From JACPAP01 sp035287045 (GTDB taxonomy: Bacteria > Gemmatimonadota > Gemmatimonadetes > Gemmatimonadales > GWC2-71-9), in the NCBI GenBank assembly GCA_035287045.1, contig DATECF010000058.1:1-13721 (forward strand): a stretch of DNA of 13,721 nt. The letters are read 5' to 3'. The notes beneath the pieces were generated by a model. It was not told the origin of the DNA, searched no databases, and saw nothing but the letters and a program-made list of their open reading frames with translations. The first letter of the stretch is position 1. The number at the start of each line of letters is the position of its first letter. The position numbers were made by a program, and so were the translations under genes. This document shows positions 8,253-13,721 of this stretch, in pieces.

Positions 8253-8369
8253 CAGTCAGCCGTCGGCGATCAGCCCTCAGCTACCGGGACAGGGGGTCAC
8301 GCGGAGCGCCGACGGCTAACGGCTACTTGTCAGCGGACTCCGCTCGGTCCAAATTGGCTTCGCTCCTCC
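8253..8369. repeat. Degenerate heptamer repeats, in opposite orientations, in an intergenic gap
   Basis: This 117-base gap is not random. Bases 8253-8287 read as five consecutive 7-mers fitting C-N-N-Y-C-R-G (CAGTCAG, CCGTCGG, CGATCAG, CCCTCAG, CTACCGG). Bases 8312-8325 are two perfect copies of ACGGCTA, which on the minus strand give CCGTTAG next to CCGTCGG. The same unit is therefore present in both directions. This makes an 11-base perfect inverted repeat, AGCCGTCGGCG at 8258-8268 against 8307-8317. No T-run follows, so a standard intrinsic terminator is unlikely. Bases 8332-8344 form a second small dyad (AGCGGA-C-TCCGCT). It could be a dispersed repetitive element or an mRNA-stabilising stem after the macro gene. 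Confidence 0.6.
8327..8355 (+). promoter_or_regulatory. Possible weak promoter for the metalloprotease gene
   Basis: TTGTCA (8327-8332) could serve as a -35 element, with CAAATT (8350-8355) 17 bases further as a poor -10 (3 of 6 matches). The AAATT patch is the only AT-rich spot in the gap. A start about 7 bases after it would give an almost leaderless mRNA, which would explain the lack of a Shine-Dalgarno before the ATG at 8370. The dyad AGCGGA-C-TCCGCT (8332-8344) lies between the two hexamers and could be an operator. This is inference only. Confidence 0.25.
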
Positions 8370-9314
8370 ATGCTCGTGAACCTTGTCCCACCATTCATGG
8401 CCGCGCTCGCGGCGAAAGATCCCCTGGAGGCGTATCACCGTTACCTCGACGACCACCGCGTGGTCCTCGGGGCGTACTGGCACAATTACGTACTGGACCT
8501 GGACAGCCCGCACGCCGCCGACGTCATCCGGCGTGCCCTCGCCGCCGAGCGCCGCGATCTCCTGACGCTGCTGCACGACGTGGACGTCGCCGCCATCGCC
8601 GAAGAAGCGCTGGGCCGTTGTGAGATCCAGCTCGATATGGACCGGCCGACGGATCTCTACCTGATGGTTGGAGTGGGCGGCGCCAACGCCGGCGAGCTGG
8701 TGGTCGCCGGCCGCGGGGTCGCCTTCGTCTGCCTGGAGCACTTCACCGGCCGGCCCAATCCCGAGAGCTACGGGCTGGGGCTCGCGCCCGGCCTGCTCCC
8801 GCTCTGGATCGCCCACGAGCTGGCGCACACCGTGCGATACACGTCACCGGCCAGCCGCGGCGAGCTGGCGCGGGTGGTGGAGGACGCTGGCGGGTTCTAC
8901 GACTACTGGGACAGCGGCAGCCGCGCCACGCTCCGCGAGTTGCTGGTGAACGAAGGGCTTGCCGTGGCGGCCGCGCGGGCGGTGGCTCCGGGGTTCGACG
9001 TGTGGCAGTATCTGGGGTACGGACGGCGGCAGTACCGCCGGTTGCGGGAGCTGGACGCGTTCCTGCGGCGGGTCACGGATGCCGAGCTGGAGCACCGCGG
9101 CCTGGGGTATCGCCTGCGCTACCTGGCGGGCGGGACCAGTCCCTCGACCCGGTTGGTGTCCGGCAAGGTCATTCCGGAGCGGGCCGGGTATTATCTGGGA
9201 CTCCAGATGGTGGAAGCGATGGTGAACGAACAGGGTGTGGCCGCGGCCCTTCGCGCCTCGGCGGTCGAGTGCCGGGACGCGGAGGAACGCGCCAGCGGCG
9301 TGCAGACGGCGTGA
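8370..9314 (+). CDS. Predicted zinc metalloprotease, HExxH type (DUF2268-like)
   Basis: The product has 314 aa, with no signal peptide or membrane segment, so it is probably cytoplasmic. WIAHELAHTVRY gives a zinc-binding HExxH with His149, Glu150 and His153. NEGLA provides Glu195 as a likely third ligand, a gluzincin-like arrangement. The C-terminal stretch IPERAGYYLGLQMVEAMV resembles the DUF2268 family of predicted Zn-dependent proteases; this is from memory and uncertain. Residues 1-60 are helical, and a beta-rich region with LYLMVGVGGANAGELVVAG lies before the active site. The ATG at 8370 is the first ATG, GTG or TTG after the macro stop and has no Shine-Dalgarno; Met10 (8397) is an alternative. 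The stop overlaps the start of the next small gene (GTGA). The substrate is unknown. Confidence 0.7.
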   Translation: MLVNLVPPFMAALAAKDPLEAYHRYLDDHRVVLGAYWHNYVLDLDSPHAADVIRRALAAERRDLLTLLHDVDVAAIAEEALGRCEIQLDMDRPTDLYLMVGVGGANAGELVVAGRGVAFVCLEHFTGRPNPESYGLGLAPGLLPLWIAHELAHTVRYTSPASRGELARVVEDAGGFYDYWDSGSRATLRELLVNEGLAVAAARAVAPGFDVWQYLGYGRRQYRRLRELDAFLRRVTDAELEHRGLGYRLRYLAGGTSPSTRLVSGKVIPERAGYYLGLQMVEAMVNEQGVAAALRASAVECRDAEERASGVQTA

Positions 9315-9535
9315 CCCGGCGGTCGTCAGGGCCCGCCCCGCCGGGTCCGGAGCGCCGCCGCAACCCGACGCTCCGCGAGGTCCTGGACGAGCTGGTCACT
9401 CACGTCCGGGACATCGCGCGCCGCGCCCGGACCATGTCGCAGGATGAGCTGGACTACGCCCAGCAACGGTTGGAGTGGTTGGCGGATGAGGTGTGGCGCC
9501 TCGCGGTCCGAGGCGAGGATGAGGAGTCCCGCTAA
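9311..9535 (+). CDS. Small helical protein of unknown function
   Basis: The product has 74 aa. I do not recognise the family. Residues 1-18 are Arg/Pro-rich and probably disordered. Residues about 19-66 look like two amphipathic helices: LREVLDELVTHVRDIARRAR, then the turn MSQDEL, then QQRLEWLADEVWRLA. The tail is acidic. There are no cysteines, signal peptide or membrane segment. The GTG start at 9311 was chosen because it overlaps the metalloprotease stop (GTGA), the pattern used throughout the window; the frame is open upstream, but only inside the neighbouring gene. Codon use resembles its neighbours, which supports a real gene. A partner or regulator of the preceding protease is possible but unproven. 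Confidence 0.6.
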   Translation: MTRRSSGPAPPGPERRRNPTLREVLDELVTHVRDIARRARTMSQDELDYAQQRLEWLADEVWRLAVRGEDEESR

Positions 9536-9545
9536 GCAAGCGCCG

Positions 9546-10904
9546 TCACTTCCCCACGCAGAACGAGCTGAACACGCGATCCAGGATGTCATCAGTCGTC
9601 ACCAGCCCGATGACGTCCTCCAGCGCGCCTACCGCCGCCCTGAGATGCGTGCCGGCCACCGCGGCCTCGAGCCCGGCACGGCGCGCCGACGCGAACTCTT
9701 CCACCTCGGCCAGTGCCCGCTCCAGCGCCGCCCGGTGCCGCGCCCGCGTCACCACCGGTGTGACGTCCCCTTGCTGCGCCAGCGTGGTGAACGCCACCCT
9801 CGCCAAGGTCGCGCGAAGCTCCGCCAGCCCGGCGCCGCTCACGGCCGACACCGCCACCTCTCCGTCCGGCTCCGCTGCCGCCCGCCCCCCAGCGTCCCCT
9901 GCGGCATCCGCCTTGGTCCATGCCAGGATCAACCGCTCTCCAAGCTCGACGCGAAACCGGCGTTCCTCGCCGTCCAACTCGCGTCCCGCTTCGGCGCACA
10001 GCAGCACGATGTCCGCCGCCGCGAGATACCGGCGGGATACCTCGACCCCGAGCCGCTCCACCCGGTCGCCGCTCTCCCGCAGGCCCGCCGTGTCCACCAG
10101 CCGGAAGGGAAAGCCGTCGCACACGGCGCTCGCCTCGATCGCGTCGCGCGTGGTTCCCGGAATCTCGGTCACGATGGCCCGCTCGCTTCCCAGCAGCGCG
10201 TTGAACAACGAGGACTTGCCGACATTGGGGCGCCCGGCAATCACCACCAGCGCGCCTTCGCGCAGCCGCTCACCCTCCGCGGCGGTGCGAAGCAGCCCGA
10301 GCAGCGCCGCACGCAGGCCCTCGATCGCCCGATCGACGCGCTCGGCCGGCACGGGGCCGCTGTCTTCCTCGGGGAAATCGATGTCGTAACTGATCAGCGC
10401 TTCCAGCGCGAGCACCTGCTCGCGCAGCGCGCCAATCCGCTGCGACAGGCCCCGATCCAACTGCCCCAGCGCCGCGCGCCGCTGGGCCGGCGCCGTGGCA
10501 TCCACCAGATCGGCAATGCCCTCTGCCTGGAGCAGATCCACCTTGCCGTTCAGCATCGCCCGTCGGGTGAACTCCCCGGGCAACGCCGGCCGCGCGCCCG
10601 CGGCAAGCAGCGCACCCAGCACCTCCGCCGGCACCAGCAGGCCGCCGTGGGTGCCGATCTCCACCAGGTCGTCGCCGGTATAGGAGCCCGGCGCGGGGTA
10701 CACCGTGTACAGCACGTCGTCCAGCGTCTCACCGCTGAACGGGGCCACCGCTCGTGCGCGACGCGCGGTGCGCGCCGGGCCGGGCGCGAAGGGCCGCAGC
10801 ACCCGCCCGGCGACCGCCAATGCGTCGCGGCCCGACAGGCGGATGAGGGCAACCGCGGAGCGCCCGGGGGGTGTGGCCAGGGCCACGATGGTATCGGTGA
10901 GCAT
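9546..10904 (-). CDS. mnmE: tRNA uridine-5-carboxymethylaminomethyl modification GTPase MnmE
   Basis: The product has 452 aa. With MnmG, MnmE installs the (carboxymethyl)aminomethyl group on U34 of certain tRNAs, using a formyl-tetrahydrofolate-derived unit and GTP. The N-terminal domain starts MLTDTIVALATPPGRSAVAL, matching the family start, and includes the GSYTGDDLVEI motif. The inserted GTPase domain has G1 GRPNVGKSS (224-232), TTRD (251-254), DTAG (271-274) and TKAD (330-333). The C-terminus ends FCVGK, a conservative version of the catalytic FC(I/V)GK with Cys449. The ATG at 10904 is the family start; the frame continues upstream only into yidC shadow. It is the last gene of the leftward operon, 41 bases after yidC. 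mnmG is not in the window. Confidence 0.97.
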   Translation of the reverse strand: MLTDTIVALATPPGRSAVALIRLSGRDALAVAGRVLRPFAPGPARTARRARAVAPFSGETLDDVLYTVYPAPGSYTGDDLVEIGTHGGLLVPAEVLGALLAAGARPALPGEFTRRAMLNGKVDLLQAEGIADLVDATAPAQRRAALGQLDRGLSQRIGALREQVLALEALISYDIDFPEEDSGPVPAERVDRAIEGLRAALLGLLRTAAEGERLREGALVVIAGRPNVGKSSLFNALLGSERAIVTEIPGTTRDAIEASAVCDGFPFRLVDTAGLRESGDRVERLGVEVSRRYLAAADIVLLCAEAGRELDGEERRFRVELGERLILAWTKADAAGDAGGRAAAEPDGEVAVSAVSGAGLAELRATLARVAFTTLAQQGDVTPVVTRARHRAALERALAEVEEFASARRAGLEAAVAGTHLRAAVGALEDVIGLVTTDDILDRVFSSFCVGK

Positions 10905-10945
10905 GGGTGGGGCGGAAGATGGCACGGCAAAGCCCCGCTGTCCGG

Positions 10946-12586
10946 CTACGTCGTTCGTGCTACCCTTCGCAACCGCTCCCGCGCGATCAGCCACTGCTGG
11001 GGAAGGCTCGCGATGTTGCTGACGGCGTAGTAGAGGTTGAGCCCCGACGAGAAGTTCAGGAACAGGACCGTGAACATCACCGGCATGATGTAGAGCATCA
11101 TCTTCATCTGCGGATTGGGCGGGATCCCGAGCTGGCCAATCTTCGACAGCGCGTACATCGAGAGACCCATCACCAGCGGGATGACGTAGAGCGGATCCGC
11201 CCGCGACAGATCGGGCAGCCAGAGGAAGGGCACGCCCCGCAACTCGATGGTGTTGGCGAACACGAAGAACAGGGCGAAGAGCACCGGCATGGGCAGGAGC
11301 ATCGGCAGGCACCCACCCAGCGGGTTGACGCCGTGTTCCTTGTACAGCTTGAACAGCTCCTGCTGCATCTTCTGCGGTTCGTTCTTGTAGCGCTCCTGCA
11401 GCGCCTTCATTTCCGGCTGAATGGCCTGCATCGCGACGCTGGATCGCATCGCTTTCTGGTTGAGCGGCCACAGCAACACCCGGACGCCGATGCCGAACAA
11501 CACCAGCACCCAGCCGTACGCCAGGCTCAGGGCGTCATGCATCCAGAGCAGAACCTGCATGATCAAGATCGAGAACGGTCGAATGATGGGTCGGAAGATC
11601 CAGCCGTACGGGCTGATGTCCTCCAGGTCGTGACCCAGGCGCGCCAGGCGCCGGTACTCCTGCGGCCCGGCGTACACCGCGAACTGGAACCGTCCGGCGG
11701 GCGCCGCCAGCGAGGCGGCGACATGCACCTGCGATTCGTGCCGCCCCGGGCGCTGGCCTCCCACCGCCACCGCCCCGCCGAGGCGCGGCCCGCCCTCATC
11801 GGTGGTGAGAACCGCCGTCATGAAATACTTCGACTTGATCGCGACCCACTCGAACGACCCCGCTAGCTCCCGGCGCTCCCCCGGATCCAGGGACCCGAAC
11901 GCCAGGTTCTGGGTCGCACCCGCTTTGGTGACGACCCCGTAGGAGCGGATGTCGCCCACGCTGTCCGCGTCCACTACGCGGAGCCGCGGACCGAGGCCGA
12001 TGAGCACCAGACCCCCGGTGCCCAGCCCCGAGACCTCTCCTTCGACCCGGAACAGGTACTGCTCCGGCAGGAAGGTGTAGCGCAGGCGTACCTCGACGGA
12101 CCCACGCCGGGCCACCCAATCGAGCGCCGCGCCGGGGCCCACGCTCAGCTCGCGTGCCGACGGCTCGAAGCGCCAATCCGCCAGCGAGACCGTATCCGTT
12201 CCCACCACCAGCCGGTAGGCCAGGAACTCGGATGCGTCCGGTATCAGCTGAGCCAGCCCGGTGTCACCGGGGGCGAAAGTCTTGTACTCCGTCAGCGACG
12301 CGCCGATCAGCCGCGCACCACGGGTGGAGAAGGCGTACTGGTACAATGGTGCCGTGACGGTGACCGGTACCTCCGGGGCTGACTCCGGCGCCGCCGCAAC
12401 CGTCGGGGCGCGGACGGGAAGCAGCGGAGGCTCCGTGGCCGGCGCGGCGAGCGGCGTGGTGTCCCGGAGCGCGGAATCCGCCGGCGGTTGCACCGGCGGC
12501 ACCGGTCGCTTCGGAGGGAAGAGGATGGTGGGGACGATCGCGACCACCAGCATCAGGCCGATCGCCAGGAGCGTCTTGCGGTCCAT
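10946..12586 (-). CDS. yidC: Membrane protein insertase YidC
   Basis: The product has 546 aa and inserts and folds inner-membrane proteins, alone or with SecYEG. The N-terminal signal anchor spans residues 5-23, followed by a Pro-rich linker (25-75). Residues about 76-325 are the large periplasmic beta-domain seen in Gram-negative YidC. The five-helix core begins near residue 335. GVRVLLWPLNQKAM holds the conserved hydrophilic-groove arginine Arg369. A cytoplasmic Glu/Lys/Gln-rich hairpin follows (about 385-418), then GGCLPMLLPMPVLFALFFVF, and the core ends FSSGLNLYYAVSNIASLPQQ. The ATG at 12586 was chosen because the N-terminal MDRKTLLAIG begins the anchor. It lies 10 bases after the yidD stop, without a clear Shine-Dalgarno. 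No jag/khpB gene follows it. Confidence 0.97.
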   Translation of the reverse strand: MDRKTLLAIGLMLVVAIVPTILFPPKRPVPPVQPPADSALRDTTPLAAPATEPPLLPVRAPTVAAAPESAPEVPVTVTAPLYQYAFSTRGARLIGASLTEYKTFAPGDTGLAQLIPDASEFLAYRLVVGTDTVSLADWRFEPSARELSVGPGAALDWVARRGSVEVRLRYTFLPEQYLFRVEGEVSGLGTGGLVLIGLGPRLRVVDADSVGDIRSYGVVTKAGATQNLAFGSLDPGERRELAGSFEWVAIKSKYFMTAVLTTDEGGPRLGGAVAVGGQRPGRHESQVHVAASLAAPAGRFQFAVYAGPQEYRRLARLGHDLEDISPYGWIFRPIIRPFSILIMQVLLWMHDALSLAYGWVLVLFGIGVRVLLWPLNQKAMRSSVAMQAIQPEMKALQERYKNEPQKMQQELFKLYKEHGVNPLGGCLPMLLPMPVLFALFFVFANTIELRGVPFLWLPDLSRADPLYVIPLVMGLSMYALSKIGQLGIPPNPQMKMMLYIMPVMFTVLFLNFSSGLNLYYAVSNIASLPQQWLIARERLRRVARTT

Positions 12587-12596
12587 CAGAAGGCGC

Positions 12597-12836
12597 TCAC
12601 GGAACCGGGTCGTAGCCGCCGGGCCGGAACGGATGGCAGCGCAGGATCCGTCGCATGCCGAGCCAGCTGCCGCGGAGGGCACCATAGCGCCGCACGGCCT
12701 CGAGCGTGTACATCGAGCAGGATGGCGTGTACCGGCAGGCGGAGGGGAATGGCGCGGCCAGCCATTGATAGGCGCGGATCAGCCCCGCGACCCCGCGACG
12801 TGGCCACAGCGCTAGTTCCTGAGCGAGTGCACCCAT
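12597..12836 (-). CDS. yidD: Membrane protein insertion efficiency factor YidD
   Basis: The product has 79 aa, the usual size of this small peripheral inner-membrane protein thought to aid YidC-dependent insertion. The core is unmistakable: LIRAYQWLAAPFPSACRYTP, PSCSMYTLEAVRRYG, then RILRCHPFRPGGYDPVP at the C-terminus. The conserved cysteines of CRYTPSC and RCHPF are present. The ATG at 12836 overlaps the rnpA 3' end by 25 bases and gives an N-terminal amphipathic stretch before the core. Longer upstream frames are shadow of rnpA. It sits between rnpA and yidC as in most bacteria. Confidence 0.93.
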   Translation of the reverse strand: MGALAQELALWPRRGVAGLIRAYQWLAAPFPSACRYTPSCSMYTLEAVRRYGALRGSWLGMRRILRCHPFRPGGYDPVP

Positions 12837-13153
12837 CGCTCGAGATCCTCGGCCAGCTGCCGGGGTTGGGCCGAGTAGGCGTCGATCCTGGCCCGGATCA
12901 CGAGGTCGAGCGGCGCGAGCGCGGCCAGCAGTCGCCGGGCTCCTTCCCGAAGCCGCCGGCGCAGGCGGTTGCGGGCCGGGGCATTCGCGCCGTAACGTGG
13001 CACGATCACGCCGAGGCGCGGATGGCCCACTGCGTTGGAAGCCCAATAGATCTCGATTCGTGGTGTGCGCGTGCGGTGGCCTTGCTGGAGCACCGCCTTG
13101 AGGTCGTACGCCCGGGACAGTCGCCGGCTCCGGGGCAGGCCCTCGCCCGTCAG
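12812..13153 (-). CDS. rnpA: Ribonuclease P protein component (probable CTG start)
   Basis: The RNase P protein assists the catalytic RNA in trimming tRNA 5' leaders. The signature ARNRLRRRLREGARR (the RNR motif) follows GHPRLGVIVPRYG, and the C-terminus is a typical helix. A GTG at 13093 would give 93 aa, but homology continues upstream: LPRSRRLSRAYDLKAVLQQG aligns with the conserved N-terminal helix of RnpA. No ATG, GTG or TTG exists in this frame between 13093 and a TAA at 13286-13288. The best candidate is CTG at 13153-13151, which overlaps the rpmH stop as CTGA and yields 113 aa, a normal length. It lies just after a GGGGGA stretch. CTG at 13138 (108 aa) is the alternative. The gene identity is sure; the exact start is not. 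Confidence 0.85.
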   Translation of the reverse strand: MTGEGLPRSRRLSRAYDLKAVLQQGHRTRTPRIEIYWASNAVGHPRLGVIVPRYGANAPARNRLRRRLREGARRLLAALAPLDLVIRARIDAYSAQPRQLAEDLERWVHSLRN

Positions 13154-13311
13154 CGTCCCCCGTGCTTCGACGGCACCCGAACGGTGAGGCGCTTGCGGCC
13201 TTTCTTGCGGCGCCGGCTCAGCACTTCGCGCCCCCAGCGCGTTTTCATGCGCGCGCGGAAGCCGTGTTTTGCGGTACGCCGCTTGTTACGCGGCTGGTAT
13301 GTTGGTCGCAT
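13150..13311 (-). CDS. rpmH: Large ribosomal subunit protein bL34
   Basis: The product has 53 aa, starts MRPTYQPRNKRRTAKHGFRA and continues RMKTRWGREVLSRRRKKGRK, a clear match to L34 along its length. It is small and very basic and binds 23S rRNA. The usual protein of about 45 residues ends near KRLTV; here it continues for about 9 residues (RVPSKHGGR). The ATG at 13311 is the only sensible start. It is the first gene of the leftward operon, and its stop (13150-13152) overlaps the proposed CTG start of rnpA. Only a weak purine stretch (GTGAGAACG) precedes the start. Confidence 0.96.
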   Translation of the reverse strand: MRPTYQPRNKRRTAKHGFRARMKTRWGREVLSRRRKKGRKRLTVRVPSKHGGR

Positions 13312-13334
13312 CGTTCGTTCTCACGTGGGCGGGA

Positions 13335-13364
13335 AAGCTATCGGCGCCAGGGCGCGCGGGTCAA
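13335..13364 (-). promoter_or_regulatory. Candidate promoter of the rpmH-rnpA-yidD-yidC-mnmE operon
   Basis: On the minus strand TTGACC (13364-13359) is followed after 18 bases by TAGCTT (13340-13335), a weak -10 with the T-A....T core. Transcription would begin about 15-20 bases before the rpmH ATG. The -35 forms a dyad with the opposing TTGACT of the dnaA side. Position and -35 quality support it; the -10 is poor. Confidence 0.4.
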
Positions 13365-13366
13365 GG

Positions 13367-13395
13367 TTGACTTTTCCACAGGCCAAGACTACGTT
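13367..13395 (+). promoter_or_regulatory. Candidate dnaA promoter
   Basis: TTGACT (13367-13372) matches a -35 in five of six positions. TACGTT (13390-13395) sits 17 bases later and keeps only the T-A....T core of a -10. The transcript would have a leader of about 37 bases. The spacer contains a DnaA box, so control by DnaA is plausible. Confidence 0.4.
13372..13380 (+). promoter_or_regulatory. dnaA box: DnaA box
   Basis: TTTTCCACA fits the DnaA-box consensus TTWTNCACA exactly and differs from the strongest form TTATCCACA by one base. It lies between the proposed -35 and -10 of dnaA, where bound DnaA would block RNA polymerase, as known for dnaA autoregulation in other bacteria. It is the only good box in this gap. 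A weak 7-of-9 match, TTGTCCGCA, occurs at 13445-13453 inside the coding start. Confidence 0.6.
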
Positions 13396-13438
13396 CGTGC
13401 GCCCTGTTGGACTCCCACCGTACTTTCGTACGTAGCAC

Positions 13439-13721
13439 ATGGAGTTGTCCGCAAAAGACGCATGGACCCGCCTTCTGGACGAGGCGCGCCGTGAGCTGCC
13501 CGACGCGACTGTCCGGACGTGGTTGGAGCCTGCGGAAGCCATCGCGCTTTCCGACGGGCGGTTGATTCTCGGTACGCCGGACCAATTCGCGGCCGAGTGG
13601 AACGGCTCCAAGCACGCGCCGCTCCTCTCCAGGCTGGCGGCGGAGCGGCTCGGCACGCCGGTGGACATCGTGTTTCAGGTTCAGGAAGAGCGCGCCAAGC
13701 GGCCGCAGATGGATTTCTTCG
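13439..13721 (+). CDS. dnaA: Chromosomal replication initiator DnaA, N-terminal part (3' truncated)
   Basis: DnaA is the AAA+ initiator that binds DnaA boxes and melts the origin. Only the first 94 codons are present and the frame runs off the window. It starts MELSAKDAWTRLLDEARREL, continues TVRTWLEPAEAIALSDGRLI, then TPDQFAAEWNGSKHAPLL, which is the KH-like domain I that recruits helicase and dimerises. The end (about residues 83-94) enters the domain II linker. The ATP-binding and DNA-binding domains lie beyond the window. There is no Shine-Dalgarno before the ATG; a GTAC-TTTC-GTAC dyad (13420-13431) lies just upstream. Divergence from rpmH is the standard arrangement in many phyla and confirms the call. 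Confidence 0.93.
   Translation, partial: MELSAKDAWTRLLDEARRELPDATVRTWLEPAEAIALSDGRLILGTPDQFAAEWNGSKHAPLLSRLAAERLGTPVDIVFQVQEERAKRPQMDFF

Noticed and set aside
8258..8317. Intrinsic terminator after the macro gene
   Set aside because: The 11-base inverted repeat has a 38-base loop and no T-run after it, and its arms are explained by the heptamer repeat.
9444..11866. Long rightward open frames (528 and 319 codons) opposite mnmE and yidC
   Set aside because: They are antisense to two certain genes, are rich in Arg/Gln/His of shadow type, and show no domain; high GC keeps such frames open.
12488..13435. Rightward 315-codon open frame over yidD, rnpA and rpmH
   Set aside because: It runs antisense to three conserved genes and through the promoter gap, with shadow-type composition.
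13312..13438. Replication origin between rpmH and dnaA
   Set aside because: The gap has only one good DnaA box and no AT-rich unwinding stretch; the origin is more likely outside this window, for example downstream of dnaA.
1..13721. Mobile element, prophage, CRISPR array or defence island
   Set aside because: No transposase, integrase, repeat-spacer array, tRNA or terminal inverted repeats were seen; gene content is core and composition is even. A lone macro domain or rhomboid is not enough to claim a defence system.

Overview
The window is high-GC bacterial chromosome (roughly 70% G+C by eye), densely packed with housekeeping genes. Envelope genes point to a Gram-negative cell: a YidC with a large periplasmic domain, a TonB C-terminal-domain lipoprotein and a secreted TPR/SPOR protein. 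GC content, gene order and many start sites without a Shine-Dalgarno sequence would fit Gemmatimonadota or a similar phylum. That assignment is inference from style, not from any database comparison.

Layout. Bases 1-8252 hold a rightward operon: the 3' end of holA (DNA polymerase III delta subunit), a secreted TPR/SPOR protein, mutS, a TonB C-terminal-domain lipoprotein, a cystathionine beta-synthase with tandem CBS domains, queD, ddl, a rhomboid protease and a macro-domain protein. All junctions down to the rhomboid are 4-base ATGA or GTGA overlaps, and the macro gene follows after 7 bases. A 117-base gap (8253-8369) then carries a degenerate 7-base repeat that occurs in both orientations. 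After it come a predicted zinc metalloprotease gene (8370-9314) and a 74-aa unknown protein that overlaps it by 4 bases.

Bases 9546-13311 hold the leftward operon rpmH-rnpA-yidD-yidC-mnmE, a classic cluster next to dnaA. It converges on the 74-aa gene with only 10 bases between stop codons and no visible terminator. rpmH (53 aa) is short but clear. The homologous part of rnpA has no ATG/GTG/TTG start; the best fit is a CTG overlapping the rpmH stop (CTGA), the same 4-base style as the rest of the window. dnaA starts rightward at 13439 and runs off the end. The 127-base rpmH/dnaA gap has two back-to-back -35-like hexamers in a small dyad and one good DnaA box.

How the genes work together. rpmH-rnpA-yidD-yidC-mnmE supplies ribosome assembly, tRNA maturation, membrane-protein insertion and tRNA wobble modification. 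The rightward operon mixes replication and repair (holA, mutS), envelope or cell-wall functions (SPOR protein, TonB-domain lipoprotein, ddl, rhomboid), sulfur amino acid metabolism (CBS) and tRNA queuosine (queD). I found no phage, insertion sequence, CRISPR array, tRNA or rRNA. No convincing complete new system is visible. The least-explained parts are the repeat gap, the metalloprotease/small-protein pair, the TonB-domain lipoprotein and the rnpA start.
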